33,281 bases of DNA from Microbacteriaceae bacterium (GTDB lineage: Bacteria; Actinomycetota; Actinomycetes; Actinomycetales; Microbacteriaceae), in contig CANBWO010000011.1 in NCBI GenBank assembly GCA_947373155.1, positions 1 to 33,281 of the forward strand. Reading direction: 5' to 3'. Positions 10,926-18,208 of this stretch are shown here, piece after piece (positions within the stretch are counted from its first letter, which is position 1; each line of letters starts with the position of its first letter). Below the pieces are notes generated by a model that saw only the letters and a program-made list of their open reading frames with translations, made no database searches and had not been told where the DNA came from. The translations under genes and the position numbers were made by a program.

Positions 10926-11242
10926 TTGCTTCTCTGGTCTGGCTCTGGTTGCTTCCTAGAAACATCTTGATTGCCATCTTGATTGCCTACCGCAAGTTAA
11001 TCTCTCCGCTCTACGGTGATGTTTGCCGCTACTACCCCACATGTTCGTCATACGGGTTGCAACAGGTTCAACAAAGAGGCGTTATTTTAGGAATAGTTTT
11101 ATCGGCTTGGCGGGTACTCAGATGTAACCCCTGGTCGGCTGGCGGAGTCGATGAAGTCTCACCCAGCAAGCAAAGTTTTGGCGTCACGAAACAAGGTTTT
11201 GTAACGCTCGGGAGTTTTACTGCACGAAAGGCAAGCAAATAA
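10922..11242 (+). CDS. yidD: Membrane protein insertion efficiency factor YidD
   Basis: A 106-aa protein of the YidD family, thought to aid YidC-dependent membrane insertion. The hallmark is intact: YRKLISP (23-29), CRYYPTCSSYG (35-45) and LRCNPWSAGG (66-75), with conserved Cys35, Cys41 and Cys68. A hydrophobic or amphipathic N-terminal helix precedes it. The start is GTG, overlapping the rnpA stop (GTGA), and the stop TAA overlaps the yidC ATG by one base, so three genes are translationally linked. The C-terminal tail after residue 80 is not conserved in sequence. Confidence 0.97.
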   Translation: MIASLVWLWLLPRNILIAILIAYRKLISPLYGDVCRYYPTCSSYGLQQVQQRGVILGIVLSAWRVLRCNPWSAGGVDEVSPSKQSFGVTKQGFVTLGSFTARKASK

Positions 11243-12177
11243 TGGACTTTCTCTGGCCAATCAAATGGGTTATTGAACTAATCCTGGTTAGTTTCCACAC
11301 CCTATTCACGTGGATGGGCATGGGCCCGGCTCAGGGCATCACCTGGGTTCTTGCCATAACCGGACTTGTATTGGTAGTCCGCGCGGCCATGATCCCGCTG
11401 TTTGTTCGCCAGATCGTGAGTCAGCGAAACATGTTGGTGGTCCAGCCAGAATTGCAGAAACTTCAGAAGAAGTACAAGGGCAAGACCGACCCAGATTCGC
11501 GCCAGGCGTTCGCTAAAGAGCAGATGGACCTCTACAAGAAGTACAGCGCTAACCCATTGAGCAGCTGTTTGCCACTTCTGGTTCAGATGCCAATCTTCTT
11601 TAGCCTTTTCTCTGTTCTCAGCGAGTCCCAGAAGGGCAAGGCCGGTGTGGGCTGGTTGAGCAAAGACCTAGCCGTGGCTTTCGCCGATTCCAGCATCTTT
11701 GGTGCGCACCTAAAGGACACCTTCATGACTGAGGGTGCGAGCATCACTGTGAAGATTTTGGCTGCAACCATGATCGTTTTGATGACCGCTTCGCAGTTCA
11801 TCACTCAGCGTCAGATTCTGGCCAAGAACCAGAACCCGGCTGCTATGACCAGCCAGTACGCACAGACTCAGAAGATAATGCTTTATGTCTTCCCAATCAT
11901 CTTTGCTATCTCTGGTGTTGCCTTCCCACTGGGTGTAATGACCTACTGGCTGGTTTCCAACTTCTGGACCATGGGTCAGCAGTTCATTGTGATCCGCAAC
12001 ATGCCAACCCCTGGTTCCGAGGCCCACAAGGCCCGCGAAGCTCGCTTGGCCAAGAAGGGCAAGACCTCTGCCCCAGCAGCCATCGTTGCCGCCGAAGGCT
12101 CTGAACCAGCTGAACCGGTGAAGACCCAACGTGCGCAGCCGGTGTCAAAGACCCGCGCCAAGAAAAACGTTAAGTAA
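11242..12177 (+). CDS. yidC: Membrane protein insertase YidC (Oxa1 family)
   Basis: A 311-aa YidC/Oxa1/Alb3 insertase without the large periplasmic domain of Gram-negative YidC, as expected in Actinobacteria. Five membrane segments can be placed at about residues 10-30, 34-58, 105-125, 166-190 and 210-240. The groove arginine is in VLVVRAAMIPL (second segment). The cytoplasmic loop 60-100 (PELQKLQKKYKGK) is typical. The C-terminal 60 residues are Ala/Lys-rich and basic, a probable ribosome-contacting tail. Confidence 0.97.
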   Translation: MDFLWPIKWVIELILVSFHTLFTWMGMGPAQGITWVLAITGLVLVVRAAMIPLFVRQIVSQRNMLVVQPELQKLQKKYKGKTDPDSRQAFAKEQMDLYKKYSANPLSSCLPLLVQMPIFFSLFSVLSESQKGKAGVGWLSKDLAVAFADSSIFGAHLKDTFMTEGASITVKILAATMIVLMTASQFITQRQILAKNQNPAAMTSQYAQTQKIMLYVFPIIFAISGVAFPLGVMTYWLVSNFWTMGQQFIVIRNMPTPGSEAHKAREARLAKKGKTSAPAAIVAAEGSEPAEPVKTQRAQPVSKTRAKKNVK

Positions 12178-12216
12178 TCAATCGATAGACCTGGTGTCTA
12201 AGAACAGGATTTAAAC

Positions 12217-12747
12217 ATGAGCGAAGAACTAGAAACTACTGTTGCTGAGCAAGAGATCGATTCGACCGAGGCAGAGCCAAGTAGCTCGTTGAAGGCCCTA
12301 GAGGACGAAGGCGACATCGCTGCCGACTACATCGAAGAGCTCCTAGATATCTTTGACCTTGACGGCGATATTGACATCGATGTTCGCCAGGGACGCGCTT
12401 ACCTTGCTGTTACTAGCGAGCAGAGCACCAACCTACGTTTGCTATCTAACCCAGACACCGTAGAGGCCTTGCAGGAGTTAACTCGCCTGGCAGTCCAGAC
12501 CAAGACCGGCAACTACAGCCGTTTGATTCTGGACATCGGTGGTTCCCGCGATGCCAAGATCGACGCGCTTGGCAAGATTGTGGAGCGGGCAATAGCTAAG
12601 GCACAGGACACCGGCAAGTCGGTTCCTCTAAAGCCAATGTCTTCCTACGAGCGCAAGCTGGCACACGACATCATCGCTGACGCTGGTCTGGTTTCAGAGT
12701 CTGAGGGCGAAGGCAAAGATCGCCACATCGTCATCAAACTTTCCTAA
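12217..12747 (+). CDS. jag: Jag/KhpB family RNA-binding protein (KH + R3H)
   Basis: A 176-aa protein encoded after yidC, the standard place of Jag (KhpB/EloR), an RNA-binding regulator linked to cell envelope growth in Firmicutes. An acidic N-terminal region (1-45) is followed by a KH domain (about 46-130) and an R3H domain (about 140-175) with Arg146 and His150 in ERKLAH and the end DRHIVIKL. In the KH domain the RNA-binding GxxG loop is replaced by SNPD (77-80) although the next helix (VEALQELTRLAVQ) is well kept. An AGGA ribosome binding site lies 8 nt before the ATG. Role in Actinobacteria is inferred from the family. Confidence 0.92.
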   Translation: MSEELETTVAEQEIDSTEAEPSSSLKALEDEGDIAADYIEELLDIFDLDGDIDIDVRQGRAYLAVTSEQSTNLRLLSNPDTVEALQELTRLAVQTKTGNYSRLILDIGGSRDAKIDALGKIVERAIAKAQDTGKSVPLKPMSSYERKLAHDIIADAGLVSESEGEGKDRHIVIKLS

Positions 12748-12763
12748 TGTTTCACGTGAAACA
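12748..12763. other. parS centromere site 2 (perfect palindrome at the rsmG start)
   Basis: TGTTTCACGTGAAACA is a perfect 16-bp palindrome and a consensus ParB-binding site. It fills the gap between the jag stop (12745-12747) and the rsmG ATG (12763-12765); its last base is the A of that ATG. It therefore occupies the place where an SD sequence would be. Confidence 0.95.
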
Positions 12764-13398
12764 TGTCTGAGGATTTTGAACTAGAAATCGAACCGGCTTC
12801 GGCGGAGGCCATCTTTGGCGCTGGCATTGGCCAAGCCCGAGACTACGCAACCAACTTGGTTTTGGACGCAGACCTTCTTGGCCTGCTGGGCCCCCGAGAG
12901 ATGCCTAAGCTCTGGACCAGGCACATCCTAAACTCGGCGGTGGTCTCGGAACTGCTGCTTGCAGGTTCAAAGGTTGCCGATGTTGGTTCTGGTGCAGGCC
13001 TCCCGGGAATCCCCATGGCGATTGCAAGACCGGACGTTAAGTTCGTGTTGATCGAGCCAATGGAGCGACGCGCAAGTTGGCTTGAGAAGCAGGTAGAAGA
13101 ACTCGAACTCAAAAACGTGAAAGTTCGCCGTGCAAGAGCCGAAGAAATCGAAGCTCACACCTTTGATGTTGTAACCGCAAGAGCCGTCTCTGCTTTGCCA
13201 AAATTACTTCGGCTTACCGTGCCATTGCTCAAACCGGGCGGTGCCGTTTTGGCCCTCAAAGGCAGCAAGGCTCAGGATGAGATCACGGAGTCCCTCAGTT
13301 TGCAAAAGAAACTGAAAATCAAGAGTTTCGACATTCTTTACACAGGAGAGGCCCACTTGGCCGAACCAACGTTGGTAGTAGTAACTAGGCTTATCTGA
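12763..13398 (+). CDS. rsmG: 16S rRNA (guanine-527-N7)-methyltransferase RsmG
   Basis: A 211-aa Rossmann-fold methyltransferase (GidB) that uses S-adenosylmethionine to make m7G527 in 16S rRNA; loss in other bacteria gives low-level streptomycin resistance. The SAM-binding motif VADVGSGAGLPG is at 71-82, followed by the acidic ribose-binding strand VLIEPMERR. LLGPREMPKLWTRHILNSA (41-59) is the typical N-terminal signature. No SD is visible: a parS palindrome lies directly before the ATG, and translation may depend on coupling to jag, whose stop is 15 nt upstream. Confidence 0.96.
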   Translation: MSEDFELEIEPASAEAIFGAGIGQARDYATNLVLDADLLGLLGPREMPKLWTRHILNSAVVSELLLAGSKVADVGSGAGLPGIPMAIARPDVKFVLIEPMERRASWLEKQVEELELKNVKVRRARAEEIEAHTFDVVTARAVSALPKLLRLTVPLLKPGGAVLALKGSKAQDEITESLSLQKKLKIKSFDILYTGEAHLAEPTLVVVTRLI

Positions 13399-13412
13399 GA
13401 TTGGAGTATCGA

Positions 13413-13613
13413 ATGTCTCAGCAAGATTTGGCGGCACCCGCACTCATTCAGCTAACCGTTGAAGCAAGTGTTCGTGAAGGTTTGGGTTACCCAAATCACC
13501 GCATCGATGGCTCAATCGTGCCTACCGGTTGGTTAAACAATCAGCCCGAAAACCTCATGGGCATTGGGAACAGCACTCAGTCTCTAGCTGGCAAGTCCGA
13601 GTCCGGGAGTTAA
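13413..13613 (+). CDS. Hypothetical 66-aa protein coupled to parA
   Basis: I do not recognise this protein. The ATG at 13413 has a GGAG ribosome binding site (13403-13406) at 6-nt spacing, and the TAA stop overlaps the parA ATG as TAATG (13611-13615). It fills the whole gap between rsmG and parA with 14 nt to spare, and its codon use resembles its neighbours. The sequence (MSQQDLAAPALIQLTVEASV, later PTGWLNNQPENLMGIG) is soluble, mildly acidic, with no membrane segment or signal peptide; the last 15 residues are Ser/Gly-rich and probably disordered. It may be a small partner of ParA, or only a leader ORF whose translation opens the parA start. The coupling argues that it is translated; its function is unknown. 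Confidence 0.6.
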   Translation: MSQQDLAAPALIQLTVEASVREGLGYPNHRIDGSIVPTGWLNNQPENLMGIGNSTQSLAGKSESGS

Positions 13614-14518
13614 TGTTTCACGTGGAACAATTCAACTCAAACTTCGATGACACCCCTCTTGCAAAAGAGCTTTCTAGCAATTCCGGTCGCCTTAAGGCAA
13701 TTGCCAACGCAACAGTGAAGAAGCCTGCCACCACCAGGATTTTTACGATCAGCAACCAAAAGGGTGGTGTGGGTAAGACCACCACAGCGGTTAACCTGGC
13801 CGCTGCCTTGGCCCAAAAGGGTTTGAGCGTTTTGGTCATAGATCTAGACCCGCAGGGTAATGCTTCAACCGCATTGGGAATCGACCACCACTCCGGGGTC
13901 AAGGGCATCTATGAGGTTCTCACCGAGGGCGAGAAACTGGCGAACGTGATTTACAAGAGCCCGGTAATGGACAATCTGTACTGTGTTCCTGCGTCAATCG
14001 ATTTGGCTGGTGCAGAGATGGAGTTGTTCTCTGGTTTCGACCAACATGAGCGCAACTTTAGACTCCGTCAGGCCATCGATGTCTTCATGAGTTCTGGCGT
14101 AAAGAAGCCCGACTACGTCTTTATTGACTGTCCGCCGAGCCTCGGGCTGTTAACTGTAAACGCTTTCAGTGCTGCCACCGAAGTTCTAATACCCATTCAG
14201 TGCGAGTATTACGCGCTAGAAGGCCTCAGCCAGCTCCTTAGAAACATCACACTGATTCAGCAACACCTGAATCCAAAGTTGGTTCTCAGCACCATCTTGC
14301 TAACCATGTTCGACAACCGCACAAACCTCTCCACGCAGGTCTCAGACGACGTTCGAGAGCATTTCCCTAACCAGGTGCTAAACGCGGTCATTCCGCGCTC
14401 TGTGAGGGTCTCAGAGGCCCCTAGCTACCAGCAGCCGGTCATCACCTACGATAAGACTTCGCCAGGAACCATTGCCTACCTAGAAGCGGCAATCGAACTG
14501 GCAAACAGAGGAGCATAG
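13613..14518 (+). CDS. parA: Chromosome partitioning ATPase ParA (Soj)
   Basis: A 301-aa ParA/MinD-type ATPase that binds DNA non-specifically in its ATP form and moves ParB-parS complexes. The deviant Walker A motif KGGVGKTT is at about 50-57, and the Walker B-like FIDCPPSLGLLTVNAF lies near 185. I chose the ATG at 13613 (MFHVEQFNS): it has GGGAG 3 nt upstream and overlaps the stop of the 66-aa gene; the ORF stays open upstream to 13529 but that would cover the small gene. A parS site covers codons 1-6. The disordered 40-residue N-terminus is usual for actinobacterial ParA. Confidence 0.96.
   Translation: MFHVEQFNSNFDDTPLAKELSSNSGRLKAIANATVKKPATTRIFTISNQKGGVGKTTTAVNLAAALAQKGLSVLVIDLDPQGNASTALGIDHHSGVKGIYEVLTEGEKLANVIYKSPVMDNLYCVPASIDLAGAEMELFSGFDQHERNFRLRQAIDVFMSSGVKKPDYVFIDCPPSLGLLTVNAFSAATEVLIPIQCEYYALEGLSQLLRNITLIQQHLNPKLVLSTILLTMFDNRTNLSTQVSDDVREHFPNQVLNAVIPRSVRVSEAPSYQQPVITYDKTSPGTIAYLEAAIELANRGA
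13614..13629. other. parS centromere site 3 (first codons of parA)
   Basis: TGTTTCACGTGGAACA; its complement TGTTCCACGTGAAACA is identical to site 1 at 5907. It starts on the T of the parA ATG and encodes FHVEQ. ParB bound here would cover the parA start, giving a possible autoregulatory point. Confidence 0.92.
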
Positions 14519-14520
14519 CA

Positions 14521-15477
14521 ATGGCAGAGAAAAAGGGCGGCCTGGGCCGAGGCATTGGGGCACTAATCCCAACCAGCGATATTCCTGGCGAGCGTCCGAT
14601 GGACGTTTTCTTTCCTTCGGCTGCAGAGCAGGCAAATGCCGCAACCGACCTAGTTGCGGTTCCTGGCGCACGCTTTGGCCACCTCGACATCAAGTCAATC
14701 GTTCCTAATGCCCGTCAGCCAAGAGCCGTGTTCGAGCCCGAGGCTTTCGCCGAGCTAGTGCACTCGATTCGTGAACTTGGAGTTCTGCAGCCAATCGTGG
14801 TTCGCCCGTTGGGCGTCCAAGATGGTCAGCAGACCTATGAGCTAATCATGGGTGAGCGTCGTTTGCGCGCCAGCAAAGAAGTTGGGCTAACCAAGATTCC
14901 AGCGGTCATCCGTGAAACGGCCGACGAAAACATGCTTCGCGATGCCCTACTCGAGAACCTGCACCGCAGCGATCTAAACCCACTAGAAGAAGCCAGCGCT
15001 TACCAGCAGCTACTAGAAGACTTTGGTATCACCCAAGACGAACTAGCGAACCGCATCGGCCGAAGCCGCCCAAGAATCACCAACACCATTCGCCTGCTGA
15101 AACTGCCAGCCGATGTTCAAAAGAAGGTCGCTGCCGGAGTTCTCAGCGCGGGCCACGCAAGAGCTATCTTGGGTGCCGCATCCGAAGAACGCATGATTTA
15201 CTGGGCCAACAAGGTAATCACCGAAGGACTTTCGGTGCGTTCGCTCGAAGAGGCCATTGCCCTAGACAAAGGCGCCAACTCAGCCAAGGGCGGAGCTACG
15301 ATCACCCGCGGTGGTCGCAACGCGCTGCTTTCCGAGATGGCAGAGACCCTATCAGACAAGTTCAGCACTAACGTGCGCATTGTTTTGGGTAAGAAAAAGG
15401 GTCAGCTAATCGTGGACTTTGCTACCGTTGCAGACCTAAAGCGTATCCTGACCGAAATGGGTCAGGACCAAAACTAA
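14521..15477 (+). CDS. parB: Chromosome partitioning protein ParB (Spo0J)
   Basis: A 318-aa CTP-dependent DNA clamp that loads at parS and spreads. The N-terminal KKGGLGRGIGALIP (4-17) is the ParA-stimulating peptide. The CTP-binding ParB core follows, with SIRELGVLQPIVVRP (82-96) and the box GERRLRA (111-117). A helix-turn-helix (about 160-185, ELANRIGRSRPRITNTIRLL) recognises parS, and the C-terminal about 60 residues form the dimer domain. It begins 2 nt after parA. Its 3' end overlaps the convergent Ddl-like gene by 4 bp, so no separate terminator is present. Confidence 0.98.
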   Translation: MAEKKGGLGRGIGALIPTSDIPGERPMDVFFPSAAEQANAATDLVAVPGARFGHLDIKSIVPNARQPRAVFEPEAFAELVHSIRELGVLQPIVVRPLGVQDGQQTYELIMGERRLRASKEVGLTKIPAVIRETADENMLRDALLENLHRSDLNPLEEASAYQQLLEDFGITQDELANRIGRSRPRITNTIRLLKLPADVQKKVAAGVLSAGHARAILGAASEERMIYWANKVITEGLSVRSLEEAIALDKGANSAKGGATITRGGRNALLSEMAETLSDKFSTNVRIVLGKKKGQLIVDFATVADLKRILTEMGQDQN

Positions 15478-16445
15478 CCTCGGCCGCGAAGGGCTGCCTG
15501 AGCTAGACCCAGGTAAACCTGGCCAAGAGTCGATCCGGTGGCCACAATCGCCTGTGGCAACAAGGACGTCTCGGTAAGACCGGGAACCACGTTCGCTTCC
15601 AGGAACCACGCCACGCCCTGGGCATCGATAATCATGTCGATTCGCGACAGGTGACGCAAACCAAGAGCCTCGTGAGCCGAAATAGCCATGGCTGCGGCCT
15701 TGGCAGAAATGTGGTTGTCGAGACGAGCCGGCACAAAGTAGTTCGTCTCTCCCGCAACGATGCGCTGTTCGTAGCCGAATTCACCGTTCGCGGCTTCGAT
15801 TTCCACAGCGGGAAGCGCGATAGGACCGGCACCCTCATTGATCACCGAAATCGCCAGCTCAGTACCGGAAACAAATTTCTCGATTACCGCTACATCGCAG
15901 TAAACATAGGCATCTACCATGGCGCGGGACAGCGATGCGAGGTCGTGCACAATTGTGACTCCCTGAGCAGATCCGCTGCGGGCGGGCTTGACCACAACAG
16001 GGAAAGCAAGGGCGTTAGAGACGTGCTGTAGAACTGTTTCTGCGTTTAGTTCCCTAAAGGTCTCTTTGGGTAGGGTCACCGAAGGCGGGGTCTGAATACC
16101 TGCGCGCTGAACCAGAATCTTGGCGATCGACTTATCCCAAGCCAATCGGGCAGCATCCGCGCTGGCACCCACGAAAGGAACACCGCTCAGGGTCAAAATA
16201 TCTCTAAGTGCGCCGTCCTCGCCCGAGGCGCCGTGCAAAGTCGGCCAGATTACATCCGGGGCATCCTGAGCGATGTAGTTGAATAGCTGGTCGTCTGGTT
16301 CGCGGATTACCACCTGAGCACCGGCATCGGTGAGGGCATCTGCCACGCGGCGGCCACTCTTCAGTGAGATATCGCGTTCGTGCGAGATTCCGCCGGCTAG
16401 GACAAGAATCTTTAGGTGGTCTAGCTTCTTGGAACCTGGAATCAT
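15474..16445 (-). CDS. D-alanine--D-alanine ligase-family ATP-grasp protein
   Basis: A 323-aa ATP-grasp enzyme of the Ddl family. Visible motifs: GGISHERDISLKSG (18-31, Glu23 equals catalytic Glu15 of E. coli DdlB), LHGASGEDGALRD (70-82), KPARSGSAQG (153-162, Ser159 equals Ser150) and SRIDMIIDAQGVAWFLEANV (267-286) with the Mg-binding Glu and Asn. The omega-loop that in Ddl reads EAKY is here EQRI (226-229), so the Lys215/Tyr216 pair of DdlB is replaced by Arg and Ile. It may join other substrates than two D-alanines, or be a second Ddl. The ATG overlaps the stop of the upstream aminotransferase (ATGA), so the two form an operon, suggesting a shared substrate. Family call is firm; substrate is open. 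Confidence 0.85.
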   Translation of the reverse strand: MIPGSKKLDHLKILVLAGGISHERDISLKSGRRVADALTDAGAQVVIREPDDQLFNYIAQDAPDVIWPTLHGASGEDGALRDILTLSGVPFVGASADAARLAWDKSIAKILVQRAGIQTPPSVTLPKETFRELNAETVLQHVSNALAFPVVVKPARSGSAQGVTIVHDLASLSRAMVDAYVYCDVAVIEKFVSGTELAISVINEGAGPIALPAVEIEAANGEFGYEQRIVAGETNYFVPARLDNHISAKAAAMAISAHEALGLRHLSRIDMIIDAQGVAWFLEANVVPGLTETSLLPQAIVATGSTLGQVYLGLAQAALRGRG

Positions 16446-17710
16446 TTGGCGCCTCCGGATTTGCTCACAAAGGTGTCTAGCAGTTCGGTCTGCAAATTAA
16501 TCACCGATGACAACCGCTTGATACCTAGTTTGATGTTATCTGGCGTTGGATAGCAGAAACTGATTCGAAGGTTGTTGTGTCCGGAACCATTGGCAAAGAA
16601 CGCCGTTCCAGGGGTGTACGCAACAAGTTCCTTGACCGCCAACGGAAGCATTGCCTTGGAGTCCACTCCCTCTGGCAATGTGACCCAAAGGTAGAACCCG
16701 CCGTCTGGGCGAGTGGTCCTGAGGCTAGGAAGGTATTCCTTCATGGCCGACAACGCGGCATCGCGGCGCTCACGATACACACCACGGAAAGTGTCGATCT
16801 GACCTTGCCAGTCGGCCTTTGCCAGGTATTCGCTGATCAACATTTGACTAAATGAACTTGGGCTCAAAATAGCCGATTCATTGGCTAGTACTAGCTTGTC
16901 TCGGATTGCCGGCGGGGCTAGAACGTAGCCCACACGGAAACCAGGCGCAAAAATCTTGCTGAAAGAGCCCAGGTAGATCACGCAGTCGTCTTCGAACGAA
17001 CGCATGGCATTTGGCGGCTTCTCGCCAAAGTAAAGCAGCCCGTAGGGGTTGTCTTCCAGAATCAGAATGTGTTCGCGCTTGCAAATCTCAACTATCCGGT
17101 GACGACGTTCCTCCGTGAGGGTCACGCCCGAAGGATTACCAAAGTTCGGCACCAGGTAGAGGAACTTGATCCTGCGGCCCTCGGCTCGCAGACGAACGAT
17201 AGCCTCCTGCAGTGCCTCGGGATCCATTCCGTCGTCATCGGTGTGGACATGTTCCACGTGGGCCTCGTAGTGTCTGAAAATGCCCAGCGCACCAACGTAG
17301 GAAGGCGATTCGGCCAGAACCACATCGCCGGCATCCAAGAAAAGACCGCCTAGAAGATCCAGTCCCTGCTGGCTTCCGGTGGTGATAACAATGTCCTCAA
17401 CGCTGCTGGCGATACCCTCAAGAGCCATGAGTTCGCGAATCTGCTCACGAAGTTGAAGATCGCCTTGGCCACCGCCGTATTGCAGGGCCAGGTTGCCACG
17501 ACTTGCCATCATGGTGTCAAACGAAGACTCGAGGAGCTCCTTAGGCAGAGCCGAAACGTAAGGCATACCACCGGCTAAGGAAACCACTTCTGGTCTACTA
17601 ACCACCGCAAACAGCGCTCGCACCTCGGAAACCGAGAGAGTGTTCGCGCGCGCCGCGTAGGAATCCAACCAGTGGTCGAAGTTGTTGCCCTGCGGTGTTG
17701 TTTCGGTCAT
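16442..17710 (-). CDS. PLP-dependent aminotransferase (class I/II, 2-aminoadipate/MocR-like)
   Basis: A 422-aa fold-type I aminotransferase. The PLP lysine is Lys252 in GSFSKIFAPGFRVGY, the cofactor-binding Asn and Asp/Tyr lie in PNFGNPSG (188-195) and ILEDNPYG (217-224), and TTGSQQGLDLL (110-120) is the phosphate-binding helix start. It is closest in pattern to the LysN/ARO8-type group and lacks the winged-helix domain of MocR regulators. I chose the ATG at 17710, preceded by GGAG at 8 nt; the open frame extends to 17770 but that part runs into the trxA terminator. It is coupled to the Ddl-like ligase by ATGA. Amino-donor and acceptor cannot be told from sequence. Confidence 0.88.
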   Translation of the reverse strand: MTETTPQGNNFDHWLDSYAARANTLSVSEVRALFAVVSRPEVVSLAGGMPYVSALPKELLESSFDTMMASRGNLALQYGGGQGDLQLREQIRELMALEGIASSVEDIVITTGSQQGLDLLGGLFLDAGDVVLAESPSYVGALGIFRHYEAHVEHVHTDDDGMDPEALQEAIVRLRAEGRRIKFLYLVPNFGNPSGVTLTEERRHRIVEICKREHILILEDNPYGLLYFGEKPPNAMRSFEDDCVIYLGSFSKIFAPGFRVGYVLAPPAIRDKLVLANESAILSPSSFSQMLISEYLAKADWQGQIDTFRGVYRERRDAALSAMKEYLPSLRTTRPDGGFYLWVTLPEGVDSKAMLPLAVKELVAYTPGTAFFANGSGHNNLRISFCYPTPDNIKLGIKRLSSVINLQTELLDTFVSKSGGAK

Positions 17711-17748
17711 GTCCCCTGCTCCAAAAATGGGTATTCCTACAAGATTAG

Positions 17749-17791
17749 TAAAAAACCCGTCTGACCACACTTGGGGTGGGCCAGACGGGTT
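17749..17791 (-). terminator. Intrinsic terminator of trxA
   Basis: A perfect 10-bp stem, AACCCGTCTG (17754-17763) with CAGACGGGTT (17782-17791), encloses an 18-nt loop that can pair further (CCAC with GTGG). Reading on the minus strand it is followed by a run of T (plus-strand A at 17750-17755). It ends the murJ-trxB-trxA unit before the aminotransferase start. Confidence 0.85.
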
Positions 17792-17807
17792 ACGAAAACC
17801 TGAGCTG

Positions 17808-18134
17808 TTAGCCCAAGAACTCCGCGAGCTCGTTTACTAGGATCGGCTTTGGCTTGGCGCCAACCATGCTCTTCACAAGCTGTCCACCCTGGAAAACCTG
17901 AAGTGCTGGAATGCTGGTGATGCCGTACTGCATTGCAAGAGCCTGCTCTTCGTCTACGTTCACCTTGACGATTTCGATCTTGCCAGCGTACTCGGCGGCA
18001 ATCTGGTCGAGAATCGGGGAAACCTGACGGCAAGGACCACACCACTCGGCCCAGAAGTCAACAAGTACCGGGGTGCTCTTGTCGAGTACGTCGGCTTTAA
18101 AGCTGGCGGTGGTTACGTTTTTTGCGGCGCTCAT
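17808..18134 (-). CDS. trxA: Thioredoxin
   Basis: A 108-aa thioredoxin, a cytoplasmic disulfide reductase. The active site WCGPC is at 31-35, with the buried Asp in LVDFWAEWCGPC, the cis-proline in TSIPALQVF and the C-terminal amphipathic helix. No signal peptide. AGGAG lies 6 nt before the ATG. It follows trxB after 74 bp; that gap starts with a weak hairpin (AACGG/CCGTT) at the trxB stop, so trxA may be partly separately transcribed. Confidence 0.98.
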   Translation of the reverse strand: MSAAKNVTTASFKADVLDKSTPVLVDFWAEWCGPCRQVSPILDQIAAEYAGKIEIVKVNVDEEQALAMQYGITSIPALQVFQGGQLVKSMVGAKPKPILVNELAEFLG

Positions 18135-18208
18135 TACAACTCCTGTTTGTCTTGATAAAAGTCTATGTTTTGGTTTGGCTAGGTTTGGGCTTGAAACGGA
18201 AAAAACCG

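Noticed and set aside
13529-13612. Longer ParA N-terminus from 13529
   Set aside because: No SD, would overlap the coupled 66-aa gene, and MFHVEQ at 13613 has an SD and TAATG coupling.
17250-17265. Fourth parS-like site TGTTCCACGTGGGCCT in the aminotransferase gene
   Set aside because: Only the left half and centre match; the right arm (GGCCT instead of AAACA) is destroyed, so ParB binding is unlikely. It encodes HVEHV of an ordinary protein.
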